A stretch of DNA of 64,000 bases, taken from positions 293,494,200-293,558,199 of the forward strand of contig CM040125.1 of NCBI GenBank assembly GCA_022559845.1. The letters run 5' to 3'. The notes under the pieces were generated by a model. The model saw only the letters and a list, made by a program, of their open reading frames with translations, searched no databases and was not told the DNA's origin. The position numbers were made by a program, and so were the translations under genes. This document shows, piece by piece, positions 1 through 11,346 of the stretch. Positions within the stretch are counted from its first letter, which is position 1. Every line of letters starts with the position of its first letter. This DNA is from Amorphophallus konjac. Its lineage: Eukaryota; Streptophyta; Magnoliopsida; Alismatales; Araceae.

Positions 1-1912
1 CAATGGAGGTTGGTGGATTCAAAGTGTATACAGATGCGTCTGGCATTGGCTTAGGATGCGTTCTCATGCAGAATGGAAAAGTAATCTGTTATTCTTCAAG
101 ACAATTGAAACGTCACGAGGAAAACTATCCCGTACATGATCTAGAATTAGCAGCGGTTATTTTCGCCTTGAAAATTTGGCGTCATTATCTTTATGGAGAA
201 AAGTTCACGGTCTACTCGGACCATAAAAGCCTGAAATATTTATTCTCTCAAAAGGAGCTTAACATGAGGCAGAGAAGGTGGTTAGAATATCTCAAAGACT
301 TTGATTTTCTATTCATTATCATCCTGGCAATGCTAATGTTGTAGCAGATGCACTCAACAGAAAACCAATAGGTATGTTATCAAGTCTTATGATAAGTGTA
401 ACTAACCTTGTTCCTCAATTTGCTCAGTTGAACTTAGATATTGACATAAAGGAAGAAGATTGTTTCATAGCTAATATCCGAGCTCAACTTACATTGATAG
501 AAGATCTGGTCAAGCTGCAAAATGATGATCCTATATTACTAGAAATTAAAGCCAATATGGAACAAAGGCCAGATTTTTCTATTTCCAATGACGGAAGATT
601 GTTATTTAAGGGCCGAATATGTGTACCAGATCATGAGGCTATGAAGAAACTAATCCTAGATGAAGCGTATAATTCCAAATACACAATTCATCCAGGAGGA
701 ACAAAGATGTATCAAGATCTCAAAAGAAATTTCTGGTGGCCCAATATGAAGAGAGAAATAGCTGATTTCGTGTCTCGCTGTCTCACCTGCCAACAAGTAA
801 AGGCAGAGCATTTTAGACTCGCAGGTAAATTACACCCCTTGAGTATTCCCGAATGGAAATGGGAGAGTATAGGGATGAACTTTATTATGGGTTTACCCAA
901 GACCAAAGGTGGACACGATGGAATATGGGTAATCATAGACCGATTGACTAAATCCGCACACTTCATACCAATAAAGAGTCGATGGTCTGTGGATATCCTG
1001 GCAGCATTGTACATAAAGGAGATTGTCAAACTACATGGTGTCCCAGTCACTATTATATCTGATAGGGATCCTCGATTCACATCACAATTCTGGAAGGGTT
1101 TACAACATTCACTAAGGATTAGATTGAATTTCAACACAGCCTTTCATCTACAAACAGATGGTCAAACGAAAAGAACAAATCAGGTAGTAGAAGATATGCT
1201 CAGGACTTGTGCTATCGACTTTGGAGGTAGTTGGCATGATCACTTGCCTCTAGTAGAGTTTACATATAACAATAGCTATCAGGCTAGCATACACATGACA
1301 CCTTTTGAAGCTTTATATGGAAAAAGTTGTCGATCACCAATATGCTGGAATGAAAGAGGGGAAAAGCAATTTTTAGGCCCCGACCTTATAAGGGATTCTA
1401 CCGAGAAGATCAAGCTCATTCAAGAAAGAATGAAGATGGCACAAGATAGGCAAAAGTCTTATGCTGACAATCGAAGACGTGACTTGGAGTTTCAGGTAAG
1501 AGATCATGTATATTTAAAGGTTTCTCCAGGTCGTGGTATTCGAAAATTTGGCATTAAAGGAAAGCTAACTCCAAGATTCATTGGCCCATTTGAAATTCTT
1601 GAACGGATTGGTGAAGTGGCTTACAAACTGGCTTTACCTCCACAATTAGCAATAGTTCATGACGTATTTCATGTCTCTATGCTAAAGAAGTATGTATATG
1701 ATCCTGACCATATTATCACTTATGACAATCTGGAGATTCAGAAGGATATGACGTTCGAGCAAACGTCAATAAAGATTCTGGAACGGGAAGTGCGTTAACT
1801 AAGAAATAAAGTTATTTCTATGGTCAAGATTCAATGGAAGAAAATATGGTCATATGAAGTAACTTGAAAAACCGAAGCAGCCATGCGGAAAAGATTTCTA
1901 GAATTATTTAAC
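1..1912 (+). pseudogene. Element A: 3' part of Ty3/gypsy pol (RNase H-integrase), decayed
   Basis: This is the C-terminal part of a retrotransposon polyprotein; its 5' part lies before the window. RNase H comes first, with TDASG, the DLELAAV glutamate and YSDHKSL visible at about 25-230. A one-base frameshift near 303-310 separates it from the integrase frame that runs to 1796. The integrase shows an HHCC-like finger ([21 protein letters not shown]), the [11 protein letters not shown] and SDRDPRFTS aspartate motifs, and a C-terminal [13 protein letters not shown] block. Defects seen: the first finger histidine is Tyr at 668-670; the catalytic Glu position reads Lys at 1169-1171 (DGQTKRTN, where B has DGQTESTN and C DGQSERTI); TAA at 1796-1798 and TGA at 1865-1867 cut the chromodomain-like tail, which remains readable to about 1912. 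Close to B along its length. Clade (Tekay/Del-like chromovirus) is inferred. Confidence 0.9.
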
Positions 1913-1965
1913 TGTAAGTACACTCTTCGAAATCCATATATTGAATTTGGGGACCAAATTCTTCT

Positions 1966-1978
1966 AAGTAGGGGAGGG
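1966..1978 (+). other. Polypurine tract of element A
   Basis: The purine run AAGTAGGGGAGGG lies directly against the TG that opens the 3' LTR at 1979. In Ty3/gypsy elements this tract primes plus-strand DNA synthesis. The same tract occurs, reverse-complemented, beside the left LTR of element B. Confidence 0.8.
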
Positions 1979-2296
1979 TGTAGTACCCCAGAATTTATAT
2001 ATATATATTTTTAATTATAAAATAGTTTCTAGGAAATTATAAAGGCCTAAATAAATTAATGAAGGATTATTAGATTAATAAGTCATTATAAGGCTCAATT
2101 AGGCTAATTAGTTAACCTTGTCTATCTAATTATTATTCAAAAGGTTAATGGACTAAGCCCATTAAGTTTGGCCCATATTCTAGAAGGGTAATTAGCTTAT
2201 TCACGTATTTTAAGGATAAATACTAATTATATAAGATAATTATATGGATAAATGAATAAAAGAGTTTTATCAAATTGAAACTCTATATACGCCACA

Positions 2297-2356
2297 TGTA
2301 ACGGTCTATCGGGCGACCGCCACAGCCCTGTAACGTACCTAGACACGACCGTTACA
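2297..2356. repeat. Inverted-repeat cluster 1 in the A LTR (2 units)
   Basis: Two 28-nt units at 2297-2324 and 2329-2356. Each opens with TGTAACG and closes with the near reverse complement (CCGCCACA, CCGTTACA), so each could fold into a short hairpin of 6-8 bp. Confidence 0.7.
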
Positions 2357-3269
2357 TCCTGCAGATTCCGTAAGGTGAGGAAATTACAAAAAGATTGGAA
2401 CTTTGAAATCCTATCTACAAGAGATCGACTTAGGGAAGCTTATAACATTACTAAGAACTCTTAGGGATTAGGTTATGGCAAATTAAGGACTCTAGAATCG
2501 ATCTAATCTCTAAACCCTAGCCAAAACCCTAAAAATAGGACCTAGTTCTGAACTGAGCGACCCTTACTTTTGGCTCGTGAAGAATCAAGGTAAGGAGTCA
2601 TAAATTCAGATAAGTTCTTTAGAAGCTTTTGTTTAGTATACTTTAGACTAATGGTTCTCCAAATTTCGTGCTAGGAGATCTAGCAACCAAGGAGATAGAA
2701 GCTTCCAAAATTGCTGATTCAACCTTAGCAACCTAGGAATCTGAACGCAAGTCCCCTGAAGATCCAGAGATTAGGACGTCTAAATGAGGTAATTAGAGTA
2801 CGATCTTTTAGAACTTTTTGTTCCCAATAGTTTCATCTTCTTACCCTTAAAATTTCACATCCTTAGGTCAAGAGGCTGAGGAAATAGAGCAGATTGAAGT
2901 TGCTGATTTATCACAAGAAGTACAAGGGACTAAGGGTATCACCTAGCATCAAATTTGAAGTTTTAAGGTTCTAGAAGAGGTATGTTATCTCATGATTAGC
3001 AAAAACAACTTGTTAGGAATAAAAGCCCTATGATTGTGCTTGATTTCATGCACTATAGACTAAGAATTTCATGATTTCATAGTTTTATACATTCATTCAT
3101 TTCTTAGCCCTAAATGGAAATAAAAAGGTATTGTCTTGTCTATTCACTAAACCCTTGCATATAGTTGGCCTATGCATCGATTCATGATTAGGACAGTGGT
3201 AATATGTTGATTTCCAGGCATGTAATGTTTTCATGAACCTTTACTTTAGTTTACTGCCAGCAGGTTCTC

Positions 3270-3448
3270 TGACGCACCAACGTGAGATCGTCACATGTAT
3301 GTAACGGCCTTACGATAGACCGTCACAACATGTTATGCTTTTATTTGTTCTATTGTCTCTGACGCACCCTAGCAGGAGCGTTACATCACTGTAACGGCCC
3401 CTCGATGAACCCTCACACACTGTAATGCACCTATCCTAGACCGTCAGA
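3270..3448. repeat. Inverted-repeat cluster 2 in the A LTR (5 units)
   Basis: Units at 3270-3295, 3300-3327, 3360-3385, 3390-3417 and about 3421-3448. The pattern is TGTAACGG or TGACGCACC, a variable centre, then CGTCACA or CGTTACA. Paired units are separated by only 4-5 nt. Confidence 0.7.
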
Positions 3449-3974
3449 CACATGTGTTCTGTCAGCCCAAGGCAGAATAATAACTAGTTAAGTTTACTTA
3501 TAAATAAGCTTAGATAGCTAAGTTCGGACCTATTATCATGACTTTAAGTTTAGTTACTGATTCATAATCGAATTGCATGATCAATGTGTCTTAGGTTATT
3601 TTAAGTTATGCTAATTTCATTGGCTAAAACTCTATAGTTTTGTATTCTAAATCATGATTTTCCAAAGTTGTATTGACGGAGTTTTATCTTGGTTTCATAA
3701 TGTTACACATTCTTTCCTATCTATAGAGTCATTTCTTTAAGTATATGGCACATATTCTGGTATGTTATCCATTAGTTCACTTTGCACTATAGGAACACTA
3801 TTCTTGGACATGAGGACCTCTCTATTGGATATTCCTTCTAATGGACTAGGAAATCTTGTTTCAAGGCCTCCGTAATTCTCCGCGAGCCTGGGATTCCCAC
3901 TAGGACGCCGAGTTGGTTGTACCATTAAAGCCCATTGATTAGCCTACACTATCGATATTTTTGGTTAGCAGTAA

Positions 3975-4133
3975 TGTAACGGCTTTACACTGGACCGTCA
4001 GGAGCATCTAACGGCCCAATGTACGACCGTCACATTCCACTGAGTCCGATTTCTTATTTCTGATTCCAGACCAATGTAACGGCCCAATACTGGAGCGTCA
4101 CATCATGTAACGGCCCAGTACACGACCCTCACA
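3975..4133. repeat. Inverted-repeat cluster 3 in the A LTR (4 units)
   Basis: Four more units of 26-28 nt built as TAACGGCCCAN, a short centre, CGACCGTCACA or a variant. One unit reads AACGGCCCAGTACACGACC at its core. The same ACGGCC...GACCGTAT pattern reappears in the LTR of element D near 61690-61745. Confidence 0.7.
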
Positions 4134-5303
4134 CTGCTTGAGTATTTTAACCCAAGGGTTGATATTCCAAGGTTCTAGATAGACTCTTGATGATCTAGAA
4201 CTTATCATATTGATCAAGAGACCTAATATAATGAATGGAAGATAAAGAACGTATCGTTATGCTGCCAATTTATTTCCATAAGCATGACATTCCTTAAGTC
4301 ATTCTTGATTTTCCATGATTCTTATTGAAGCATTCATTCGTTGAATTATTGTTATCATGAGCTTATTGAACTTATTACATTCTTGGCCATATTTTATTGT
4401 TAACATGCGTGGAAGTGACTTGATTTATATTTGAAGATGCGATCAAGCACTGATTGTGTTCAAGGGCTCTATGCTAGTCTCCTCGGCTGATTGTCAGAAA
4501 TATACTATTTTATAAACCATGGGATATGATGCTACTGGCGTCGCATTGCGCTGGGAGTACTTTCTCTATAAATAAGTGAAAATCCACGGCACGACATGAC
4601 ATTCTTGTACATGACTTTCTTGCTTGATATTCCACAAAAATTCATGAAGTACTTGCTCATAAGTAAAAGATACTGGAGTGATGATTATGTGACTTGCTAG
4701 TACATTCTTGATACATTCTTGTTCATGAAAGGTCAATATCATGTTCTTGTTACATTCTTGCTAGTTTGTATTTGATATCATTCTAACTTACTTGATCATC
4801 TTGTTACTTTGGTTTAATCGCATGATTGATCGCATTCACATGATTTTTACATCATTCTTTAGAGCTAAATGGTTAATTGCTTTAATAGTGCCTTCATGTT
4901 GATGCGAAGATACCTACTGGGCAAGTGTGCTCATTATCTATTTCCAATCTTTTCAGGAGATGGAAGTGATTCGAATTCGGATTCAGGTTATACAAGTAGC
5001 GGGTCCGAGAGCGAATGAAAGTATTGTCAAGATGAGAGTGAAGACTTAGGAAGTCTAAATTGTTTAGATTGAGTCTATGTATTTTCCTATTTCTTGAGTC
5101 TAGTGCATAAGGGAAATTGAATTAGTGGTTGTATTTGATTATCAATGAAATAAAGTTGAAGTTTGAATATATATTGTGCAATTGCATTTATGTGTGTGAT
5201 TGTCTTGCGCTCTGATCGTTCTTGCTCGCAAGAGGCTTACTATGCCGGTTGTTCGCGCTCCCCGAGTTAATCTTCCGCTGTAATAAAGGCTCGGGACGTG
5301 ACA

Positions 5304-6755
5304 CATGAGCTTTCACTGAATTGCAATGATTAGTTTTCATCTGTTTGCATACTCATGCATATAAAGCATATCATATTCCATCATTGTTACTTTTGCATAT
5401 CATTCACAATCTTGCATACATTGGCATCTACATGTTGCATATTCTAACTCATGTATGCTTGCATGTCATCTTGCATGAGTATCTTGTTAAATCCCTGCAT
5501 GCTTGGTTGTACATAGCTTGTAAAGCATTTTCTTGAAAGTTTCTAAGGCCTTACACTCCTTGTTAAATAAATGTTGCACTGGTTCAATCTAGGTGTATTA
5601 CATGGCATACACTAAGGGGGAGAAATCTAATAAGATGAGTGCATATGCTCAGGGGGAGAAATTTTCATGTCTCTAGTATAATTCGCAGTATATACTTGAA
5701 ACAAAACCCCCACACTTTGAAAAGCTTGTGTTTAATATTTTTTAACCATAACAATTTTTGAAATTACTTCTAGCGCTTACATGATACTAGAAACTCTACA
5801 TGAACATTAGGAGTAATAGTGAGGAAAAAATTGCATGCCCCTACAAAATTATGAATAAGTGGGATGTGGATCCAAGTAACTAGGAATCCCCATTGAAACA
5901 AATGAGGAAGCTTGTGTGAAATGGTGAAACAAATTCCACAATAAAACTGAAAGAATGATAGATCCTAGTAACCGGGAATCTCTATTGAGACATATGAGGA
6001 GACTCGCGTAAAATAGTGAAGTCCATTTAATAAAAAAATAAAAAAAAGAAAGGGGATGTGTGAAGCTACTGATAGTCGAGAATTCAAAATAAAATTGTAG
6101 ATTGAAAAGACATCGATTAGTGTTATTTGGAAACTTTGTATATCTTTATGTTTAAGATTCATTACACACTTTTGAGCATATGCACTTTACGGTGTTTCTG
6201 TTTTGGGCATATATTGTGAATTTGTCTATATACATGGTACTACAAACTCTTTGTACAAGCACAACCCTCTTAGTTATGGCACATGCAATATTTCTGATTT
6301 TGAATCTTTTGCACTTTTCTTATCCCACTCCCTAAAGAAGATCAAACTTATCTATGTGTATTTGCATTTCTATAAAAAGTGCTTGCATGCTTGCATTTCA
6401 TTCCTTGCATGATCATCACTTCATTGCTTGTATCCTCCTCTGTCTGCCTTTTGTTGTTGACCAAGGGGGAGAGTTCTGTGTGCTTAGAAATGGGAATATG
6501 CATCAAACTTTGATCCATGAAGCTCTTGTTGAGCTAGAAGCTCTGAATGGAAAATTTAAAGTGCATATCTATCATACTTGATCTTTTATCTTCAACAAGT
6601 GGGGTTTCGGTTCCTTACAAATGATATTGGTCATGGCTCTCATGATTCTGAAACTGAATGCTCTATTTCTCACAAATGCCCCACATTTTGATTATGCCAA
6701 AGGGGGAGAAGAATCATTTGTCATAAAGTATTGTCATCATCAAAAAGGGGGAGAT
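5304..6755 (+). mobile_element. Element X: 3' noncoding region of a SIRE-like Ty1/copia element
   Basis: There is no coding capacity here; the longest ORFs are 60-75 codons without family motifs. The sequence has the layout typical of the region between pol and 3' LTR in SIRE/Maximus-type copia elements: repeated AGGGGGAG purine tracts (about 5615, 5650, 6460, 6700, 6745), a CTTGTTAAATAAA ... CATGGCATACACTAAGG module near 5555-5620, and two degenerate units containing GGGAATC...CATTGARAC...GAGGA at 5860-6030. The same modules occur in Y and E. Element A interrupts it on the left, so pol is not in the window. Confidence 0.7.
6741..6755 (+). other. Polypurine tract of element X
   Basis: CAAAAAGGGGGAGAT lies immediately before TGTTGAGC, the start of the LTR. 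It is the last and best of five AGGGGGAG tracts in the preceding 1.2 kb. Confidence 0.75.
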
Positions 6756-7670
6756 TGTTGAGCTTTGCTTGTGATTTTGATGACAACAATACTTTATGTA
6801 TGTATGAGATATTATGATTGAGAATGCTTGATTGAGAAGTCTTCTATTGAATGTGAATGAAATTATGAAATCATGTTTATTTGCATTGGATGAGAACAAG
6901 TGTGGAAACTGTGGAATCATGTGTGCATGGATGCATATTTGCATGTGTGTGTATGATCCATGAGACTTATATTTTAATGCTTATGTGTTCAATTCAGTAT
7001 GGTTGATCTAGCTTCCATAGTTGAGATTGATTTTGTGAGGACAGCTTGATTGGGTTTTCATGAATGAAAGTTCTGAGTTTGTAACATGAATGAAAATTCA
7101 AAGCATGTTTTAAGTGAGTTCAATGAAGCATCCTTGAGTTAACAAGTCTAATATGTTATCCATGATGCATAGACTTTGCTCCTTATGCAAATCTTTTGTT
7201 TGGTCTTGTTTTCATGAAAGCATGTCAATGTGCATGTGGATGTTTGTGGAAGAATGAGTTGATGATAAAATCAATGAACTCAAGGTTTGAGTGAGATTCC
7301 AAAATTGAGCTTGACTCTTCAAAGTGCAAGTCATGTATATAAACTCGATGGGTGGTTTTAAGTAGAAGCTCAATGTATGCTAGTGGTGTGTTTGTGGTTT
7401 ATATTCTCTTGTTTTAGTTATTCACTATTCCAGGCATCGGCACAACGTTTCATACACACACAGTCACATCAATTCTAATCACACGTGAGTGAGCTGTGAG
7501 AGCGTAATCCAATTTGTCACATCTTGTTCTTTATTCGTCAAGTCATTTAAGAGTTAATTTCTTATCTATCTATCAAACTTGAATAGTGGTCTACATTAGT
7601 TGGAATTAATTTTTTAGAGGGCCAATCAATTCACCCCCCCTCTTGATTATCGTTGCACCCGGACCCAACA
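6756..7670 (+). repeat. 3' LTR of element X (915 bp, SIRE-like copia)
   Basis: It begins TGTTGAGCTTTGCTTG, with TTTTGATGACAACA following as in SIRE-type LTRs, and ends with a C-rich stretch and CGGACCCAACA. The LTRs of E (TGTTGGGTTC ... GGGCCAACA) and the solo LTR G share this start and end logic, but X is much shorter. The flank beginning at 7671 is element Y. Confidence 0.8.
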
Positions 7671-7675
7671 TTTTT

Positions 7676-8315
7676 TATCATTTGCATTCGATCCGATAGC
7701 TCTCCAGTCATTGGTGTTCAAGCCAACAGCTTTTTCGTCAACTTTTTCGACTGCTTTTCTATCATCGACAGTTGAGCTGATAACTCTCTAATCATTGGCA
7801 TTTGAGCCAACAGCTTTCCCTATAGTTTTCCTATCATCAGCGTTCTAGTCGATAGCCCATCAATCCTCAGCGTGTAGGCTGACAACTTTTCCATCATTGG
7901 CATTCGAGCCAATAGCTCTCCAATTTTCAATTTTCCCATTGGTTTTTCTGATAGCTCTTCCATCATCGCGATAGCTCCTTAATTATTAGCTGTTATTCCA
8001 ATAGTTGTTCTACCATCGACTGTTCAGCCAATAACTCTCCTATCATTGGCATTTAGGCCAATAGCTTTTCCATCATCGACATTTAAGCTGACAGCTCTTT
8101 GGTCATCGGCGTTTAAGCAGACAACTTTCCAATAGCTTTCCAACCATTGGCGTTCGAGCCAACAGCTTTTCCATCTTCGACATGCTAGTCAATAGCTTTC
8201 CAATCATCGGTATTTGAGCCGACATCTTTTCAAACAGCTTGTTCATCATTGGCGTTCGAGCCGACAGCTTTTCCATCAACTTTGCTACCATCGGCATCTA
8301 AGCCAACAACTCTCC
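7676..8315. repeat. Degenerate tandem repeat with core ATTGGCATTCGAGCC
   Basis: At least a dozen imperfect units of roughly 30-50 nt repeat a core close to CATTGGCATTCGAGCCAACA followed by GCTTTTCCATC. The core has TCGGC at one side and GCCGA at the other, so many units are weakly palindromic. On the minus strand part of it (8297-8103) reads as a short repetitive peptide with recurring KLLARTPM, but no start, domain or partner supports a gene. It lies just outside the X LTR, in sequence assigned to Y. Confidence 0.6.
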
Positions 8316-8881
8316 AACCGCATATGACTCCCTTTTTGGGCAAAGGTCAATCTCAATATTTACCATCACATCCCACCATGATATTAATACACCTCAGCGG
8401 CTGAGACTTTCCGTCAAAGCCCATTGTTCTATTTTTGGCTGAGACATCCCATCGAGGCCTACCATCCTACCTCTGAACCAGATGCACCGCCTGAGCAAAA
8501 TGACCCCCACGGGCTAGCGTCAACCCCTTTGTCCTACCAGGAATCTTCCCAATGCGTAAAACTCGTATCCCTTCATTTTATCATTAACTTTCACTTGCTT
8601 TCAAACAACTAACTTGCAGATATTCGCACTAGGCGTTCGAATAAATAGATGAGCATATTAAAAAAAGGAAAAAGAAATAAAAAATAAAAATATTTATGCT
8701 TTTGCATGCTTTTGACTTCGTGTGTTTACTCACCATGATTGCATGTTTGCTTATACTATAGATTATTACACTTCCTTCAAACTTCTAGGACCGCGTTGCC
8801 TTGCTAAATAAAGATGCCCGATTCTAGGTATGTTTGCATCATGGCATACACTAAGGAATGAAAAGCCAATTTTCGGTGAGT
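8316..8881 (+). mobile_element. Element Y: SIRE-like noncoding fragment, left piece
   Basis: This is noncoding. Near 8795-8886 it carries the module CTTGCTAAATAAA, then CATCATGGCATACACTAAGG, also found in X (5555-5620) and E (41115-41190), which identifies it as SIRE-type 3' noncoding DNA. It is cut at 8886 by element B and resumes at 31341 after B. The part from 8420 to 8560 shows no recognisable signal. Confidence 0.55.
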
Positions 8882-8886
8882 GCATA
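8882..8886. repeat. Target-site duplication of element B, left copy (GCATA)
   Basis: GCATA directly precedes TGTCACGTCC at 8887 and recurs at 31336-31340 directly after the other end (GTGCTACA). A perfect 5-bp duplication, 22.4 kb apart, defines the limits of B including its nested insert. Confidence 0.85.
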
Positions 8887-10076
8887 TGTCACGTCCCGAG
8901 CGCGGAAGCCTGCCCGCGGCGCGACAGTGCTTTATATAGAACCAAAGCAAGCTAGAGATTCTAAGGGCTTCTACCTTAGACAAGTAAAAGAGCGCGCAAT
9001 CTAAACCTTTAATTTGATAATTCCGATGATTCTACAAATACAAGGATCAATTCATACCCTTTATTGATCTAACTCATACATACCGACATAGTTCAGATTA
9101 CAACATTGACCCAACATAATGAAATTACAATAATAGGGGGCAATTCTAATTCTACACTTATCACTCAGACTCATCCCCTCCTGGAATCGGGTCGTCCTCC
9201 AAATCACCTGAAATGGTTAGATAACAACTGGATGAGCGAATCGCTCAGTAGGAATTACATCTCAAACCTTAACAGGCTTTAAGTGATTAATATTTCAATT
9301 CATGCATGCAGACAGTAGAGATCAAGGAATTTATAAAAATTGATAACGCAGGATGAGAGCAAGGAAAGCATATACATTCAATCTAACAGTAAGCGATACA
9401 AGACTGAACAAATAATGAACGACTGTAATTTAAAATCAGTAAGCAAGGTGAAACATGTACAGTAGGAATTGGCTATTTATATAACAATTCACTCAATGAC
9501 ATTTCAAGTCCAGTATTGCCCCTTTTGGGGCCACGCAAGTATTGCCCTGTCCGGGCCAAGCAAGTGTTGATGGAATGTCTCAATTTAGCAAGTATTAGGA
9601 CGCAATGCTAGACGCCCTCAAGCAAGAGATCTCTTCCCTTTGGTTTCGGGTGCTCCTCCCAGGACCGGACCGAGCCCTTTTGCCAGCATTTAAGTCATAT
9701 TTTTGACATCCATTTCATTTATAGCCAATAAAGAATTTCAAGGCTAGGCTTGACCAGTAGGAAAATAAGGTGGAGTTGGAACGGAGTCCAAGGTGTATAA
9801 TGACGAGTAATCCACGGACAACTGTGCGAGATTAGTACCTCCACTTTTATTGAATTTATCTCATTTTTCCTACTTTTTTTTTAAAAGCATTCTCTCCATT
9901 AGAATAAAAATAACAAATTTAAGCATTTTCTCCATTTTTACCAAAAATATAATAATAATAATAATAACAGATTTAAGTATTTTCCCCCATTTTTACCCAA
10001 AATGTAATAATAATAAAAATAACAGGTTTAAGTCCATGTTGTTTTCCTACTCCATGTCGTTTTTCATACCCCTCAC

Positions 10077-11237
10077 TTGGCCAAAGGAGACAGCAACGAT
10101 CTTGAGGTAACCTCCCCTTTTCAAGACTTTTCTAGCTCAGATTGGGAAGAAGCCTATTCAGATTTACTTGATACATATGAAAGAATAAGAAGGGAAAATA
10201 AAAGTTTGAAGAAGAAGGTTAATCAGTTCAATAATGACAGCAACTCAATTGCCAACAGAACTGAACTAGAATTGGAGATCACCACCTTGCAAAATAAACT
10301 GAATCAACGCGAGATAGATGAAGAAAACGTCAAAGGGCTATTAGAAGAAAATGAAGTACTGAAAAACACAATTGACAAGTTAAAATTAAAGACTCAAGAA
10401 TATGAACAGGAAACTAAGCTAACTCAAGAAAGAAACAACTCACTCAAGGAAGAAAACAGTCAACTTCTGAAAGAAATAGAAAGAATCCAAAGTGAACTGA
10501 AAAACAAACAGGAAACATTGGAAAAAAATGACTAAGGGTCAAGAAAACTTGAACGATGTGTTGGGAATAAAAGTAAATTTTCAGAAAGAGGGGTTAGGGT
10601 ACAACCCAACGGCTAAAAAGGAATTCCAAATAAAAACTTTAAATAAAATAGCTGACTCTAAAGGAAAAGGCCCCTTGATAAACTTATATCAAAACAAACA
10701 AAAGGATATAGCTGAAAGCTCCTCTAAACAGATTAATGTCACCTTGGAACAGAGGAATTCTAAAGGGAAAATGGATAATCCACATCAGTTTAAAAATAAC
10801 AGTCATATCAGACGAGAAGTTCAAATTCACAGAAGTAACCAGACAAACAAAGCATTAAATCATGTTAATAAACACAAACCTGTAAAACAAGGTGTCTGGA
10901 AACAAGCTGGTCGACAACAGACCCCCCTCTGTCGACCAGAGGCTCAACCAGAACAGATACTGGTATCTGGAGAAACTATGGTCGACCACAGACTTACCAG
11001 ATGTCGACCATGACCAGACACGCAAACAGAACCCACAAACTTTCTCAGCTGAAACAGAATGGAAATTGGAACTTAAGAGAGTGGACTCAGAATAGACACA
11101 ACCTGAACAAGTTCAGAAATGAAAAGACAAACTTTTCTAACAAAATTTGGGTTCCCAAGGTGTTGTTACAGCAGTTTCATGATTTCACAAGCTATCTTGG
11201 ACCCGGGTACCATTTGGGTTCAAAAGTTTCTGTGTAA
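10077..11237 (+). pseudogene. Copia-type gag C-terminal fragment carried in the left LTR of B
   Basis: This reads on the plus strand, antisense to B. The first frame (10077-10535) gives a Lys/Glu-rich coiled coil (SSSDWEEAYSDLL, RRENKSLKKKVNQF, ELELEITTLQNKL). The next frame (10528-11013) contains VLGIKVNFQKEGLGYNP; the last (to 11237) ends in NKIWVPK. Together this is the layout of the C-terminal gag of SIRE-type copia elements, which runs through KGLGY and ends at WVPK before protease; element E here ends its gag in MTWVPK. Frame changes at the A-run near 10524-10532 and at the C-run near 10922-10928 break it. No zinc knuckle is visible. The identical segment in the right LTR shows it was part of the LTR when B last transposed. 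Confidence 0.75.
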
Positions 11238-11239
11238 TT

Positions 11240-11346
11240 TGTGATGCAGGAATGTCTGGCAGCCAAAAAGGACTTGTTGGTGCTAGGAATTGAACCCTGG
11301 ACTTCAGATTTGGGATGTGCTACTTAACCACTAAGCCATGTTACTT
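11240..11346 (-). ncRNA. tRNA-like (SINE-head-like) segment in the left LTR of B
   Basis: On the minus strand there is an A-box match TGGCTTAGTGG at 11338-11328 and a B-box match GGTTCAATTCC at 11296-11286, about 31 nt apart, the arrangement of an internal RNA polymerase III promoter. The surrounding bases do not close a clean cloverleaf, so a tRNA-derived SINE remnant or a chance tRNA-like relic is more likely than a functional tRNA gene. The right LTR carries the same pair (29821-29811 and 29779-29769). Confidence 0.45.

Larger units (their letters stand above)
1979..5303 (+). repeat. 3' LTR of element A (about 3.3 kb)
   Basis: The LTR starts TGTAGTACCCC right after the polypurine tract and ends GGGACGTGACA. 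Its termini match those of B (read on the minus strand) and D (TGTAATACCCC ... GCGTGACA), so the three are one lineage. It contains three clusters of TGTAACGG-type inverted repeats (see separate entries) and otherwise AT-rich noncoding sequence; short ORFs inside it have no coding character. The 5' LTR and 5' target duplication lie outside the window; the base after the LTR begins SIRE-like sequence of element X. Confidence 0.85.

Noticed and set aside
712..1137. 141-codon minus-strand ORF in element A
   Set aside because: It is the antisense shadow of integrase.
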